NCBI GenBank assembly: GCA_019059635.1
Contig: JAGVRJ010000005.1
Location: 2,386,296-2,450,295 of the forward strand
DNA from: Proales similis
Taxonomy: Eukaryota; Rotifera; Eurotatoria; Ploima; Proalidae
Length of the DNA: 64,000 nt
Direction of reading: 5' to 3'
The notes beneath the pieces are model-generated. The model did not search any database. It saw nothing but the letters and a program-made list of their open reading frames with translations, and was not told the DNA's origin. Position 1 is the first letter of the stretch; each line of letters starts with the position of its first letter. Below, piece by piece: positions 28,018 to 41,465 of the stretch. Made by a program: the position numbers and the translations under genes.

Positions 28018-31000
28018 ATGGAAAATTCGAGTCGTTTACAAAACCAGTTCCTACATTTAGGAGACACCATCTCAATCTATGCGGAGGGAGTTGGATTCAT
28101 CTGTAGTATTGGTTTAATTGATAACCGATGTGTTGTCCAACCTCAGAATGGAGACTTGGATGATCCTCCCATAAGATTTCGAGATTGCTTATTCAAAATT
28201 TTACCTCAATACCGATATTCAGCTCAGCGGCAGTTTTGGAAACAAAAAGTCCAAAATAACTTTCAAGATAAAGTTTTGGATTTTAACCAGCCTGTAATGA
28301 ACAAACTTCAAGTAAGCTATAACTAAATTCTTAATAGATTATGAGTTATTCGTCATTTTGATTATTGAACTAGCATGCTGCTGAATTGGAAAAGATGCAA
28401 AACTCAATAGAAAGCAATAAGATAATTAGATCAGAAATGGTTTTGCGATACGGAAGTATTGTTCAGCTGTTGCACATTAAGAGTAATAAGTTTCTGACGG
28501 TAAACAAAGCACTACCGGCAGTTATCGAAAAAAATGCAACACGAGTATACCTGGATCGATTGGGAAATGAAGGATCTTGGTTTGCTGTGGAGCCATTTTA
28601 CAAACTTCGAACGATCGGTGATGCAGTAGTTATTGGCGATAGAGTTCTATTGCGTTCTCTTATAGGAAAGCAATGTCTCAACGTCAGTAGTTCGGCTTTC
28701 TTAGATTATCCTTGCTATAGAGAGGTAAATTTGTTGCTGTTAGGTTTTTAATTCGCATATCAGTTAATATTAAATACCATCAAGGTTAATTTAACTAATT
28801 CCTTAACAAGTTGGAGACTTCTCATATTTAATTCTCACAAAGAGCAAGACCCGACCCAACTCAAAGCAGTGAGTGCTTTTAAATAAAACATTGAAAAACA
28901 ACAACTAAGCCAAACTGGATAGGGTAACGTTGTAAGAATGTTTCATGCCGAATTAGAAAAATATCTGACATGTGATGAATACGAAAAAAATAACTTTGTG
29001 TTTTTACGCGGAACTGCTCGCTCAGCAGCTTCTGAGGCAACATCTTCCAAGGCACTTTGGGAGGTAGAAATTGCTTCGGACAAAGCCTGGCGCGGAGGGC
29101 TACTCACTTGGAATATGAAAATCCGATTAAAACACATGGCAACTGGTCGATATTTGTCGTGTAGACGTTCTGATAGCTACGCTGCATTTGAATTAACCTT
29201 GGCGGAAAAAAGAGACAATGATCAAACAGTTTTTCAACTTGAAGACACTGCAGTCAATTATACAGATCCAGAAATTCCGGTGGTATCTTTTCTTCGAATA
29301 AAACATTCCGTAAGCGGTTGTTGGATCCAAAGTTCGGGACAAATGATAGACGAAAAAGAAGCAAAACCAATAATGTGGGGACTAGAAGGAAGTTTAAACA
29401 AAGAAGACAGAGAGGCATTTCAACTTTCAGTTGTCTCTGATTCAGAAATAAGAGATTTAGACTTCGTAAACGATGCTTCCATAATGCTTTATGGATACGG
29501 TCAGAAAATATTCCACAACAATCTTTCAGCTCAAGAAAGCGAATCTCTATGTAAACTTTTGTCTGAAATAATCTATTTCCTGGCAAATATTGACGGCGAG
29601 CCAGATGCGTTGATGGTTCAGCTTGTTGAACCCATAAGAGATCGTCAAAAACTTATACGTGAACAAAATATTCTCCAAAACTTGTTTAGCATCCTTAAAG
29701 CGCCATTTACTTGCTTTGGAAATACGGACGGAATCACTTTTTCAGGTCTTGAAGACAACAAAGGAAATCTCAAACAGATCTTTCGATTATGTTATCGAAT
29801 AATCAAACATTCGCAGGAGTCTTATCGAAAAAACCAAGTATGGACGACCATTTTGTTAATTTATCGTGATAACCATTAACAAGGTTTGACTGTTGGAAAG
29901 TTATCATTTTATCATTATTTTTTTAGGAATTCATTGCCAAAGAGTTTTCTCTCATGCAAAACCATATCGGCTATGATGTATTAGCAGAGGAGACAATGAC
30001 AGCTTTGTTGCATAACAATAGACAGCTTTTGGAAAAGCATATCAATCAAAGAGAAATTGAGACTTTCGTTGAGTTGATTAAAGAAAAACAAGACTATCGT
30101 TACCTTGAATACTTGGCCGATTTGTGCGTTTCTGATAATCAAGCCATGCCTCGAACTCAAGAGCTTATTTGCTCAATTTTGCTTAAACATCAGCAAAACT
30201 CTGCTATTCTCATGCAAACAAAGTAAAATTTTGTTAAATCGAACCATTTGCTAGAAGGCATAAACTAAAAAAAATTATTCGCAAAGATTAATTGAAATAG
30301 CAACAATCGATCAGACAGAGGATCCCAGGGTTTCTTCAAAATTGATTCAGTCTAGCCCAAAGGATAACCTCGATGTTGAGTGTTTGCCCATGTTAGAAAT
30401 ATCTGATGACTTAGGTTTAAATCAAACGTTGGAAATAAGTCGAATTCAATCAAATTGCGATCCTTTCATAATGATAAACTGGCAAAATCAAGAGTTATCT
30501 TTAGAAGAGTTGGCCAATTCTTCAGAGCCGGAAATGAAAAATGTTCTTGAATACTACAAGTAAGGGTTTAGTCAGAGCCAGAACCTTTCTAAACAATTCA
30601 AAAATTTTTGAATTTTTCAAGACACCAGTTAAATCTGTATTCCAACATGTGTATTGATCGGCAATATTTGGCAATTGAATCATTCAGATCAGAGATGAGC
30701 GTCAGTTTGATTCTTCGGTAATTCCTGGGTTCTGAAGTGGGCTTTAAGATAGCATGGTCTGAAATTAATCATGTTCGTCATTTAGGGGAATAATGGACGA
30801 AAAGATTTCGTTTGAATTACGATCTTTATTTTGCAGACTAATGCTCCATCTGCATGTAAGAAAAAATGTTTGAAAAATGATGCTTCAATAATGAATTCAA
30901 TAATGAATGAATTAGATCGATTGCGAACCTCAAGAACCAATTACAATCATTAACTATGCGCACATATGGGACAAAATTCCTTTTGAGTGCAGTATCAAAA

Positions 31001-34000
31001 AGTAAGTGTATAAAGCAAGACGAAATTGAGAAAAGGTTAACAAAATCAAATAACCCAATACAAAGCTATCGGCTCAACCCGACCCAAAATCGGAGTGAGG
31101 ACAGTCATAATTTCATGGTCTCCAATACAGAATTCAGGAAAATAAAATTATATCACGAAGAAAGAGAAAGGGCAATATGTAGAGAGCAGTTAAATGACCT
31201 TAATAACAATTCAGACCATACACCAAAAAAACAAAAGCGAACAAACAAGCAAAGTTCAACGTACCAAAATCAAAAGACAAAATTTGAATATCTTCTAAAA
31301 TATGTTACTTTTTTTGTTCAAAATCTTGGTTCTCAAAGATATTCGTTTGAAAATGAAAGCCAAAATAAGTTTATTTTCGAAGTAAGCCATTGATTCAAGT
31401 GAGAAAAAAACTTAAATATTTCAATTATATAATATATCATTTAGGTTCTAAAACTCATTAAATCACTGATAATATTTGGGTTTTACTCTTTTGAACAGCT
31501 GCTCTCAATTGTGCGAAATATTCTAAGGCTTCTTGATCAAGATCATGATGGAATAAGTAATACAGGTAAGAATTATTACTCCAGCTTTCAAAGATTTTCT
31601 TGCAGAAAACTTATCACTTGATGCAAGACAAGGGAAAATATTTCAAAAAGAATCATTATCATCATGAGATTGAATTGAGAATTATAGAAATTTTAGAGGT
31701 AAGGTTTGCCATTCGCTTTTGTGTTATTCCAAATAACTTTTTCTGATTTCTTTTTGAATCAAAAAGCTTACATTTAATTCAATTCTTGGTTTTAAAATTA
31801 CATCTGTCTTGAGTATTTTTAAAAAACATATTACAGACCGGCAAAATGAATTAGAAGATCAAAATCCTAGACAGATTCATTCAATTATTGAAAGTGATGC
31901 AGAATATTTTATCCCAAAAAATCTTGAAAGAATAATATTTGATGAATTGGGAGGAGAGCTACTTTTAAGAGTACTAATCAAACTTTTAGTTAATCAAAAC
32001 CCGAAAGTTGTCAATGGAGCACTTAAACTATTATTACGATTTTTCAATCAGGCACAGGAAATAACAAAAGCACTAAGTCAGGTAAGCTTACTTTTGGATA
32101 AACTTTTTTGTGTATTTAAAACTATCCTCTTTTAAGGTTCAGTTATTGATATCTAAAGAAGATGCTAATAATTTCAATCTCTTAAGACTAATACTAGAAA
32201 AATTACGCATTCTAGTGGAACAATCAGAGCTTTGGTGTATCAAAAAAGATCAAAATATAAATTCGAACAAAGAGCCAGCTTTAGCCAAAAGAAATAAAGG
32301 CGATCGTTCCATTTGTGAGCTTACTAGAAAATTTAATATAAAATGTAACTTAAGCACTGAGCAGCTTGAGAAACTGTCCAAGCAGGCGTTTATTGGAGAG
32401 CCGAACGATTTAAATGCATTTTCAAACTATCAAGAATTGTATGAAATTTTATTAATTCTGAAAGGATTCTGTATTCAAGAAAAGCATATCGGCAAAGAAG
32501 TTGTGACGCATCCAAAAAAAAAAGAACAGCATTTGCTCAGAAATATGAATGTACACAGAAGTATTTTCGATCTGATTAAGATATTCTATGAAAAAGATGA
32601 CTATCGCATGAAAATAATTTTCGACACAGCACATGAATTTTTTGAATGCTTTTGTTATGAAAATTTGCAAAATCAATATGTTTTGCATGAACTTATTGAT
32701 TTTAAATGCTTCCCAAACAGTTACTGCGAAGTTAAAACCGCAAAGGCTATCTTTAAAGACAATAAAATCCTGTGCGAAGAAATTTCTGAGCAAGTGATTC
32801 AAAACATGGGGCAAAACTTTGAAAATCAAAAGGATGATGAGTCTAAAATAGCCTATATAGAATTTTTTACGTCAATATGTTCTGTTAACGGTTTTGCGTT
32901 GCAAAGGAATCAAAATTTAGTAGCTAATGAGCTCTTGAATACAGACATATTCAGTTCGCATCTTGATACAGCTCATTTTGACGAAATAAGGTTAATATTG
33001 AATGAGAATAAGAGTGACCAGCTTAAGCTCCCACGCCTCAGACTTCATTTAAGCATTATTGAGCTTCTGAGCGCCTTAACTTGTGGAAAAAACACTTTTA
33101 CTGCAATTAAATTTGGCCCGTTAGTTTCTCTCGAAAAAATAGAAAGAATATTCACAATCAATAATTGCCCACATTCTTTACGAGATATTTACCTAAAATT
33201 TATATTAAACTCTATACTTATAAGCGAAAATGAAACTTATGAAGTTTCTCGAGATAAATACTTTTGGAAGCTTTTAATAGTACTAAGCGATGAAATTAAT
33301 GAGTTAAACGAACTAGATAAAGTTGATTCATCGATTCAATCTAAAAAATTGTATGGCGATACTTTCATTGACTTCATAATCGCCCTGTTTACTTATGAGA
33401 ATTTTATGGTAAACGTCGAGGTAAACTGACTCGAATCTGGATATTTTTCCTTTTTAACTCATAACATTTTACTAGAAAAAAAAAGAATTTTTAAAGTTAT
33501 ATATGGCCCTCAAAAAGCTTCTTGACGCAAAGTGGGCAAACGAAATACAATTATCAAACATATCTTATACTTTAAGCCTGTTGAGAGAAAGAGCTTCTTG
33601 TTTCAATGTTTCACCAATATCCCAAGAAGATTTTAAAATTAATGAAAAAAACCATACTTCATTGGTTGATTTGAAACAACTTTCAAAAGAAATGCCTTCA
33701 CTTAAGCGATTGAATGAAATTAAAGATAAGCCCGTTAAATCAGTAGTTGATACAATCATGCAAATGTCAGGAATGAAATCAATTGAAGGAAGAATGAATT
33801 CAAAAAAAGCGAGCGCGTTTTTCCTACTCGAATGTAAAAAGGATGACCCAAATATTATAAACGATGCATTTGAGGTAGGCAATACTCTTATTCAACTATT
33901 CAATTTTACTAAGCGGTGAGAAGCATGTATTAGAGAGTATAAGCTCTAAACTAAAGCCAAAGCATAAAACTGAAGTGTCAGAACTTGTTCAACTCTTGTG

Positions 34001-37000
34001 CCAAAATTGGTATAGAAGTGATAAAATAAATGAAAGGGGTGGAAATCACATAGAGAAAAGGTGATTATTTTTAAATTAAAAGCAAATTTTTAAATTTGAT
34101 TATATATTTCATATATTATTGTATTGTTAGAATTATTCAAAACCTTATCATGCATGCTCGATTCTTATTGGAAAATGAAACTCAACATGAAGAAATATTA
34201 ATAAGTTTATTGAAGATATTTCAACAGATAATTCAAAGACACAAAGCACCGGTAAATTGAAAAAAGCTAAAAGTTTTTGTTATTTTCAAGTTTTATTCAT
34301 AAAATTTGTTTCCCAGGCAGTTGTTGAAACGTGCGAATCCTGTGAAACGGCCATTGAAGGAAAAAGTTAAAACTAAGAACCATTTCCGAAAATTGATTAT
34401 TTAATCAAATATTTTTTGAAATTTAGAGCCTGATTCAAAAGAAAATAACCTATCTTCCTATCAGTACCAATCAAATATTCAAACTGCTCTATCGAGCAAC
34501 GGTTGTTCTGATTTGGTTGTTGATATAATCATGAGGACGAATTCAGAACAAGAATTTAAAGAGGCAGTTCAACTTGGAATTTGTTTGTTGCAAGGAGGAA
34601 ATTCATTTGTTCAAGTAATTTTGCTTTCTGAATAATAAATTTAGATGTCAATCTTATACAATTTTAAAGAAGGATTTACTTAAACGTTTAGAAAGTGATA
34701 AAAAATCTAGTCTTTTCTTTGCGGCGCTTGAGAGTCGAATAGAAAATTCAATCATAAAATCGAGAGCGAAATCTAACCTTTTTTCATATACGGTCGATGG
34801 TAAAATTTCACATAAATTGAAAATTTTTATTTTATTATTTAAATTTCCGAGCATTTATTTTATAATTTGTTTTTAAGATAAATATAAAAAAAGTGTCGAA
34901 AAAAAATCACAGAAAGGAACGTTAGACTATTCTAGTTATGGTTCTCAATGTTTGTCAAAAGATGAATCAAATTATGACAACTCATTTGAATCAGCTATAC
35001 ATGGATCAGATTCAATCAATCTGAGCTTTTTGCAGGAACCTAAAATTAAAACAAATAATCAATGCAAAAAGACACCAGAAGACTTGATATTAACCAATAT
35101 TATTCTGAAATTCCTGCAATTGTTATGTGAAAATCATAACATTAAGTTTCAAACACTATTGAGATGCCAAGGCGGTAACAAAAATTCTTTCAATCTTGTA
35201 TGCCAATCACTCAAATTTTTGGATGCTATCTGCGGATCAACTACTGGTGCGCAAGGCCTTTTGGGCTTTTGGATTGATGACTCAAATCTTCATATAGTTA
35301 ATCAAACCCTTGAAACATTAACTGAATTCTGTCAAGGTCCATGCAAAGAAAATCAGAACCTTATCGTCAATCATGAATCCAATGGTATTGATATCATAGT
35401 GGCGTTGGTTCTCAATGATTTATCATCAATCAACCACAGTTCCCCCGGCCTCAAGTACACTTTGAAAAGAAATGCGACCAAGCTCTTATTAGCATTAACT
35501 GAAAGCAATAACGATAAATCGAATGCAGATCGAATCCTTTTAAACCTACTTCCCAAACAGCTTATCGAGGAAATTAAAACCGCTTTTGAGCTTGGTAGCC
35601 TGTTGGATACAAAAAGAGAGTATAAGAACCAAAACCTGATAATTAATCAGACGATGAAGAGTTCTTTTTCTCCAGAAATAAGTTTATCCGAGTCATTAAA
35701 TTCCTTCAAGCACTTTTTCAAAAGTTTTATGGATGATTCCTATGAGCAAGAAACGTCGAAAGAAAAAATTATTCTTGACGTTGGGCATGACTTGTATATC
35801 CTGGCCCGTAGATTAAGCAGATTCAGTACGCCTCTGTATTGTCTTTTGAAAGAAGATAGTGCCTCTGTTATTTTTTATTCAAAAAGAACAGGTCAAATCG
35901 AAGTAAGCCTTATATAACTTATTTTTTAAGCATAAAATTTAGCTAGAACTTTCCAATTTTCAAAATAAAAGATCGTGCGGGAAAACAAGGAATTAGAGCA
36001 GATAGTCTACCCAATACCTGCGATTTGCCAGTATCTTACAGAGGAAACGAAACAAAGAATTTTCAGTACTACAGAAAGAGATGAACAGAATAGTAAAGTA
36101 AATGGTTTTTATAATCAAGTGGAATTTATGTGGAAAGAAATGAAATGGCAACGGAAACTTCAGAAAACTGCTTGGATGTACTGGTTAAGCTGTAGAATTT
36201 CGGTTTGGGGCAATATAACTTTTGCTCAGTGTCTCTTGATAAATTTGATTTTGGCAATTTTTTATCCTTTTAAAAATTATCATTCTGGTAAGTTGCGATA
36301 AAAGAAATTCTTCAACTTTACGCTCAAAAACATATAAGAAACAGATTTGGAAAATCAATCGAACGCTCTTACTTGGTTTTTTATGCTCTTCAGTGCGTAT
36401 TCGGCATTAAAAACCAACCGAAAAGTTTTCATCTTACTTTTTTTACTCTTCTTGAGTTTAAACACTACATATTGGCTCGGTTCAGCAACTACACTATCTA
36501 TCTTAGGAATTTTGATTGTAAGCAGGATTATACCAATTTTTAATATATAATCTAAACTTATTTATGTTTAGATTATGAGCAAGTTTATATTTATTCTAAG
36601 CTATATGGCGAACAGAGGATTGTTTCAAACGAAGAGTTTACTAAGCGACTTTGAATTTATCTATCATCTTCTGTATTTTATTGTCTGCTGGTTGGGTCTT
36701 TTGTTTCATGAGTTCTTTTATAGTATTTTGGTAGGTTATATTATAGATAAGCATATTATTGATTATAACCACATAATGTTTCAAAATTGAATTGAAAAGC
36801 TGTTAAGTGTTCTGGAAAGGGAAGAAACTTTACTCAATGTGATTCGATGTGTTACTAAAAATGCCAAATCTGTTTTGTTAACGGCATTCTTTGCATTTAT
36901 TCTCATTTATCTTTTTTCAATATTTGGTTTCATTTTTTTCCGCGATGATTTCACCATAGAAGTTGAACCCATTTCAAGTAGGAATAATTTGTAAGCCAGC

Positions 37001-37899
37001 TGTCTTTTTAAATAATCTCTATTAGTTTCTATTTCTCAGTTACCGAGGACACAAACTCCTACACTTGCGGATATCAGGAGAGACCTAATGGACTTGGTAA
37101 TTTTTGTTTTAAAATCCTACTTTCTAAATTATCCTCAGAATAATGTGCGAAAAAAGAGCGTGCTTGTGACACTCTCCTTATGTGCATACTTACTACACTA
37201 AATCATGGTCTCAGAAATGGAGGAGGGGTTGGGGATATTTTGCGGAAGCCTAGCATTAAGGTAAGTGAAAAAATTTAAAAAATAAATATCTAAGTTGGTT
37301 TAAAAAAAAATAAGGAACCTTTGTATGCCATAAGAGTCATATATGACTTACTGTTTTTTTTCATTGTGATAATCATAACATTGAATCTTATATTCGGAGT
37401 TATCATTGACACTTTTGGAGATTTGAGACAAGAAAAACAGGAAAAGGACTATATATTAAAAAACACATGCTTTATTTGTGGTAGACTTCAGAAAAATAAA
37501 GAGAAATTTTAAATTTTATCATTAAAAAAAGGTCTGGACCGATCCAAATTCGACAACAAATCCCTATCATTCGAAAATCACATCAAACATGAACATAACA
37601 TGTGGAACTACTTATATTTCTTAGTATTACTCAAAACAAAAAAAAAAGTTGATTTCAACGGACAAGAAAGTTATATAGCCAAATGCTTACAGGTGAATCC
37701 TATTATTCGAATTTTAATAATAATACTTACCATTTTTATAAAGAACAATGAGCTTGAATGGTTTCCAAGATTGAAAACAAAGTCTATTGATGAGCGAGAA
37801 CGATGTAGTAATCTAGAAAACGAATATTTTAGCTTAAAAACAGAGTCGGAAATTTTAAAGAATATTCTTTTAAAAATTATTTCAAAATTAGATGACTAA
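28018..37899 (+). CDS. ITPR: Inositol 1,4,5-trisphosphate receptor, full length (about 2,600 aa, ~30 exons)
   Basis: Tetrameric calcium-release channel of the endoplasmic reticulum, opened by IP3 and calcium. The suppressor domain starts at 28018 ([17 protein letters not shown]). The MIR/IP3-binding core (28374-29837) keeps the ligand-contact segments [11 protein letters not shown] and SYRKNQ, with the family arginines and lysine. RIH and coupling domains occupy 29927-35900 ([48 protein letters not shown]). Six transmembrane helices follow in 35975-37500. The selectivity filter is GGGVGD near 37215, and S6 continues [16 protein letters not shown]. The C-terminal zinc finger pairs CFIC with HIKHEHNMW, ending in a short coiled coil. 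Most introns are 50-70 bases. The exons at 31002-31105 and 34317-34650 have uncertain borders; elsewhere phases agree. The C-terminal tail is shorter than in vertebrates. Ryanodine receptor is excluded by length and domain order. Confidence 0.95.
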
Positions 37900-39197
37900 A
37901 ATACTAAGGTATAATAAACAGTGAATGAAAAGGAGTAAATACTACGGTCGGTTTCATTCTGGTTTCTTCATTTAAACCCAAACATTTCATTGCATGCTAT
38001 GCTTGCAAAATCGCAATAATGAGAATATAAAAATCAACGGACATAATAAGAAATAAATAAAATTGCCTCTTATTTCGATCCTTACTATGAAATAATATGA
38101 TTTTATTTAATTTTAAAATTGCTGGGATAGTTCGATATGCCATAAAAAGAACAGCTCAAAAAATTCCAACTCGCTCTTCTAAAACAAATTAAAACGAATA
38201 AACTTTTATAATTTACTTCAATTGCCGGTGATAGTAAGACTGGAATCTTTGGAGGACAAGTGGGTTGTATTAAGAAAGGCAAAACAACTCCACATCTCGA
38301 GGGATTTTCAACAGGTCTACATAATCCAGTTCAAGTTCAAACTAAAGAGTTCAAGGAGATTCTAATGAAATTGTGACCCTTTTGGATATCCAATCTTCAG
38401 TATCAGATCAGCCTGAAGAAAGTACAAGACTCGCCGACGCGAACCCTAGTCATTGACTCAGTAGCATCTCTATAACTGGTGAATCCAGTCAGAGGCAGCA
38501 GATACAACCATATGTAAAAGCACATTTTCACTCGACATGATCTACACAAATGCAACTTCGCAAAAAAACAGACTTGATGAACTGAGTTATGCATTGATAC
38601 GATCAACTTTAAAACCGAAGAGATTGCAGTAATCTGAACTTAGTACGACCATTCCTCGACAGTCGAATTTCCGAATTTTCTCGCCATCGTTTTGATCGTT
38701 TTGACCGAAGAGGGGGAAGGGCCTGTCTATGTATTAAGTATGGTGTTGTGAGCACGCCAGTCAGAAACTTTAAAAGAATATGCAGGCCAATCAGAGCGGC
38801 ATCAGATCAGAGCAGCCTTAAAATGCGTGGGACTTAGATGCCTTTGCAGAGCTCTTTCTGTACTTAACAACTAACGAAAAGTCATTCGCGACATGCTTGC
38901 ATCAAAATCGCATTTATCAACTGGTTGACAGCCTCTTGTTTGACTCCAAAAACATAGAAATGTTTCGTGTATTAAGAAAAACGGTGTGTTGGCGCTAACG
39001 CACGATCATGTCGTCCATTACAGTGCAAACCCATTTTATTGAACCTCGGATAAACAAGCACACCGCTTAAATAGGCTAAAAGACGACCAGTTGGTTGTCC
39101 GATAAGCTAGTCAAGCTTTTAATAAACGCTAAAATAGAATCGGTTAATCGAACAACCCATCTTAGTGGAACTTAGTATAGTACTAAAGGACGGGATT
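37900..39197. other. Intergenic, start of repeat-rich region
   Basis: Begins with the IP3 receptor 3' UTR (AATAAA about 37914 and 38054). Further right no gene is recognisable; a short open stretch near 38225-38372 (GIFGGQVGCIKKGKTT) has no known family. From here on the DNA changes character to decayed repeats. Confidence 0.4.
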
Positions 39198-39436
39198 TGT
39201 GAGCCGAGAGAAAGAGCCGGGGTTGGATTTTTAATTTAATTGTCGATTTACCTATAGAATAATAGAACTCGAGCTCTTCGCGGAAGCGAGGCTCAATATA
39301 AAATATTCCATCAAATAAATTTAAAACATTAACGATGATTTTAATTATAGAATCGAATGAATAGTAATAATGGTTAGGATGGGGAATCGGTCATAGGGAA
39401 AACATTAGCCGAGCACTGTGGCGAGGCCCAATGTAC
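39198..39436 (-). mobile_element. Truncated, diverged LTR of the env-bearing retroelement family
   Basis: Matches the LTR at 61475-61832 along its first two thirds: GAGCCGAGAGAAAG, the AACTCGAG.CTTCG.CGAAGC block, AAATTTAAAACATTAAC and GGGGAATCGG...AGCCGAGCACTGTGGCGAGG. It stops at about 39436 without the other LTR end. Substitutions throughout show it is old. Orientation is given relative to that element's coding direction. Confidence 0.75.
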
Positions 39437-40119
39437 ACTGCTTTTCATCCCAGCTCGCAAAACGAGACTTTCAAACAGAATTCGAAGGCAAAGACGAAGA
39501 CGTTGAAAATTGGCTTAAAAAGTAAAATTAAGCAATTAAGTACTATTAGTTCAAGAGAGCAAAATGGACGATCAATGCTGCTCTTTAACTCCTGGGGAAC
39601 GAAAGGAAACCTTTTGTTTGACAATTACATATATGGGAGAGAGGTAGAAATAACCTAGAGCGAATTTTCTAAATTTATGTAAGACCAATTCGGCCAAAAA
39701 TTCGAAACACTAGACAATCATGCGAAACTAAAGGAATTTAGTCACAACGGCTCACTCCAGGACTTAATCAAAGAATAAAGGAAAATTGCCATCAACCTTT
39801 GGCTGGTAAGTTCATTCGGATCTAAGACCGCAAGCCACGGCACCGAACAAACACGGACAAGCTCTCAATGAAAGGCAACTACGTGCAAGCGGAGGCAAAA
39901 GTATAGTGGTGAGCTGCATGATAAACCCGGGAGCCAGAAGAACAGTCATCCCACACTTACCGAAAATATTCAGTCCTTGTAGGCCCCAGTACCGGAAGCC
40001 ACCGCCAAAATACTGCTCTTGAGCAGCTTGGATGAGTCCTATGATCTATTTGCTTCTATTTGCTTCTAGCTTATGTACGGACGAGTCCCTAAAAAAAAAC
40101 ATCGTTAGGAAACATAAAA

Positions 40120-41465
40120 AAACATAGCATTGGCCGTTTTAATCTTGAGTACAAACAAAAAATTAACGCATTGGACGCCGTGCAAGAAGGTAGGACACTA
40201 CAAGAGTAAGAATTGCATTACGCAAAAAAAAATAGAACAAACCGAGAAGCAACTGGAAAAAGAATAATCAACCCATTGACCCATTGAAGTTGGAGCTTGC
40301 CAACGGCTTATGCAGAATTTCTGCCCTAAACATATATATATATCCATATGTCGATTTTCTCCTCATTTTATTATCAGTATAATCTCAAGGGCAGTAACCC
40401 TTTATCATGAATGAATGTATAAAGTTTAGTTTTAGGTAAGTTTATTTAGCTACATGCCAAAGCATCGCTTGCCTCAGTGGCATTTAGCAGCGTATTAAAG
40501 AGCAGGCGATTGAAAAGTGAGTCTTTTACGAATAACAAAGATTGGGAATGAATTTCGGATATTAAAGAGGTATTAAAGTTGAAAAGGGAATTCGCATATA
40601 AAATTGAGTAAGGTAATCGAAAAATTAGCTCTCTGGATTCCGATTTTCGTACTCATGTAAGATGTGACTTTTGGTTTTAAGCATAGAACTGAACCTAACC
40701 ATAAGGCTTAGGTGACCTGTCTGATCGCCATTGCTAATTGAATGAAGCTTGTACCAGAGTGGGACAACTCTGTTCTTCAGGAAGCTATGTGTGATGCTGC
40801 AAAATTTTCCGGCTTTTGCGCGATGTATGACCTTTAAGGATCTCAGCACCGCCTTACTCTGGTGCCGATCGGATGGCCGGATGCCTATCGCACGGTCCTT
40901 TGAGGATCTTGTGGTATGCTCAGTTCAGCTTTAAGTTTCCTTGTCGATAATTTCTCCAGGCGGAGTCCCGAGATGCGCTATTCATGTTCAATCGCGATCG
41001 TGTGGGGATGAAATTTACGCAAGTTTATGTGTACATCTATTTTAGCCGTCTATTTTAACTGACAGCACCATCGTCGAAAATGTGAGATCAATTAAAGTTT
41101 CTGATACTGTGGAAGACGACAGTGATGATGAAGAATCAGAAGAAGTTAAACGACCTTCGAAGCTTCAGGCTCTTGAATCTTTGAATACCTTAAAGCTTTT
41201 TTTCCAAACAGATGAAAGTGAGCGCTGTACTCATTTGAGAATTTTGTCAGATTTGGAAGAAGATATTCAGAGTACCACATGTAAAAACATACAGTCGCGA
41301 ATAACTAACTTTTTCGTATAGGCGCTTATTATTTAGCCCGATTAATATTTCATAAATTGACTTATTCTTAATTAATAAATCTTTCCTCGATTAAGTGAAC
41401 ATTCGTTTATTTGAACCAAAAATTTTAGCCCCTTCAAAGGTTCATTTAAGCGAAATCTACTGTTC
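40120..41465 (+). mobile_element. Tigger/pogo-type DNA transposon remnant
   Basis: The end at 41082-41321 encodes an acidic stretch (SDDEESEEVKRPSKLQALE), a helix (LNTLKLFFQTDESERCTHLR) and the terminal RITNFFV, a layout typical of the C-terminus of Tigger/Jerky-type transposases. About 130 bases later the sequence TTTAAGCGAAATCTACTGT looks like the inverted-repeat end. The same end recurs at 50423-50443. A helix-turn-helix-like piece (KYKQKINALDAVQEGRTL) near 40150-40200 could be the N-terminus. The middle, including the catalytic DDE core, is too decayed to read. The left boundary is a guess. Confidence 0.5.
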
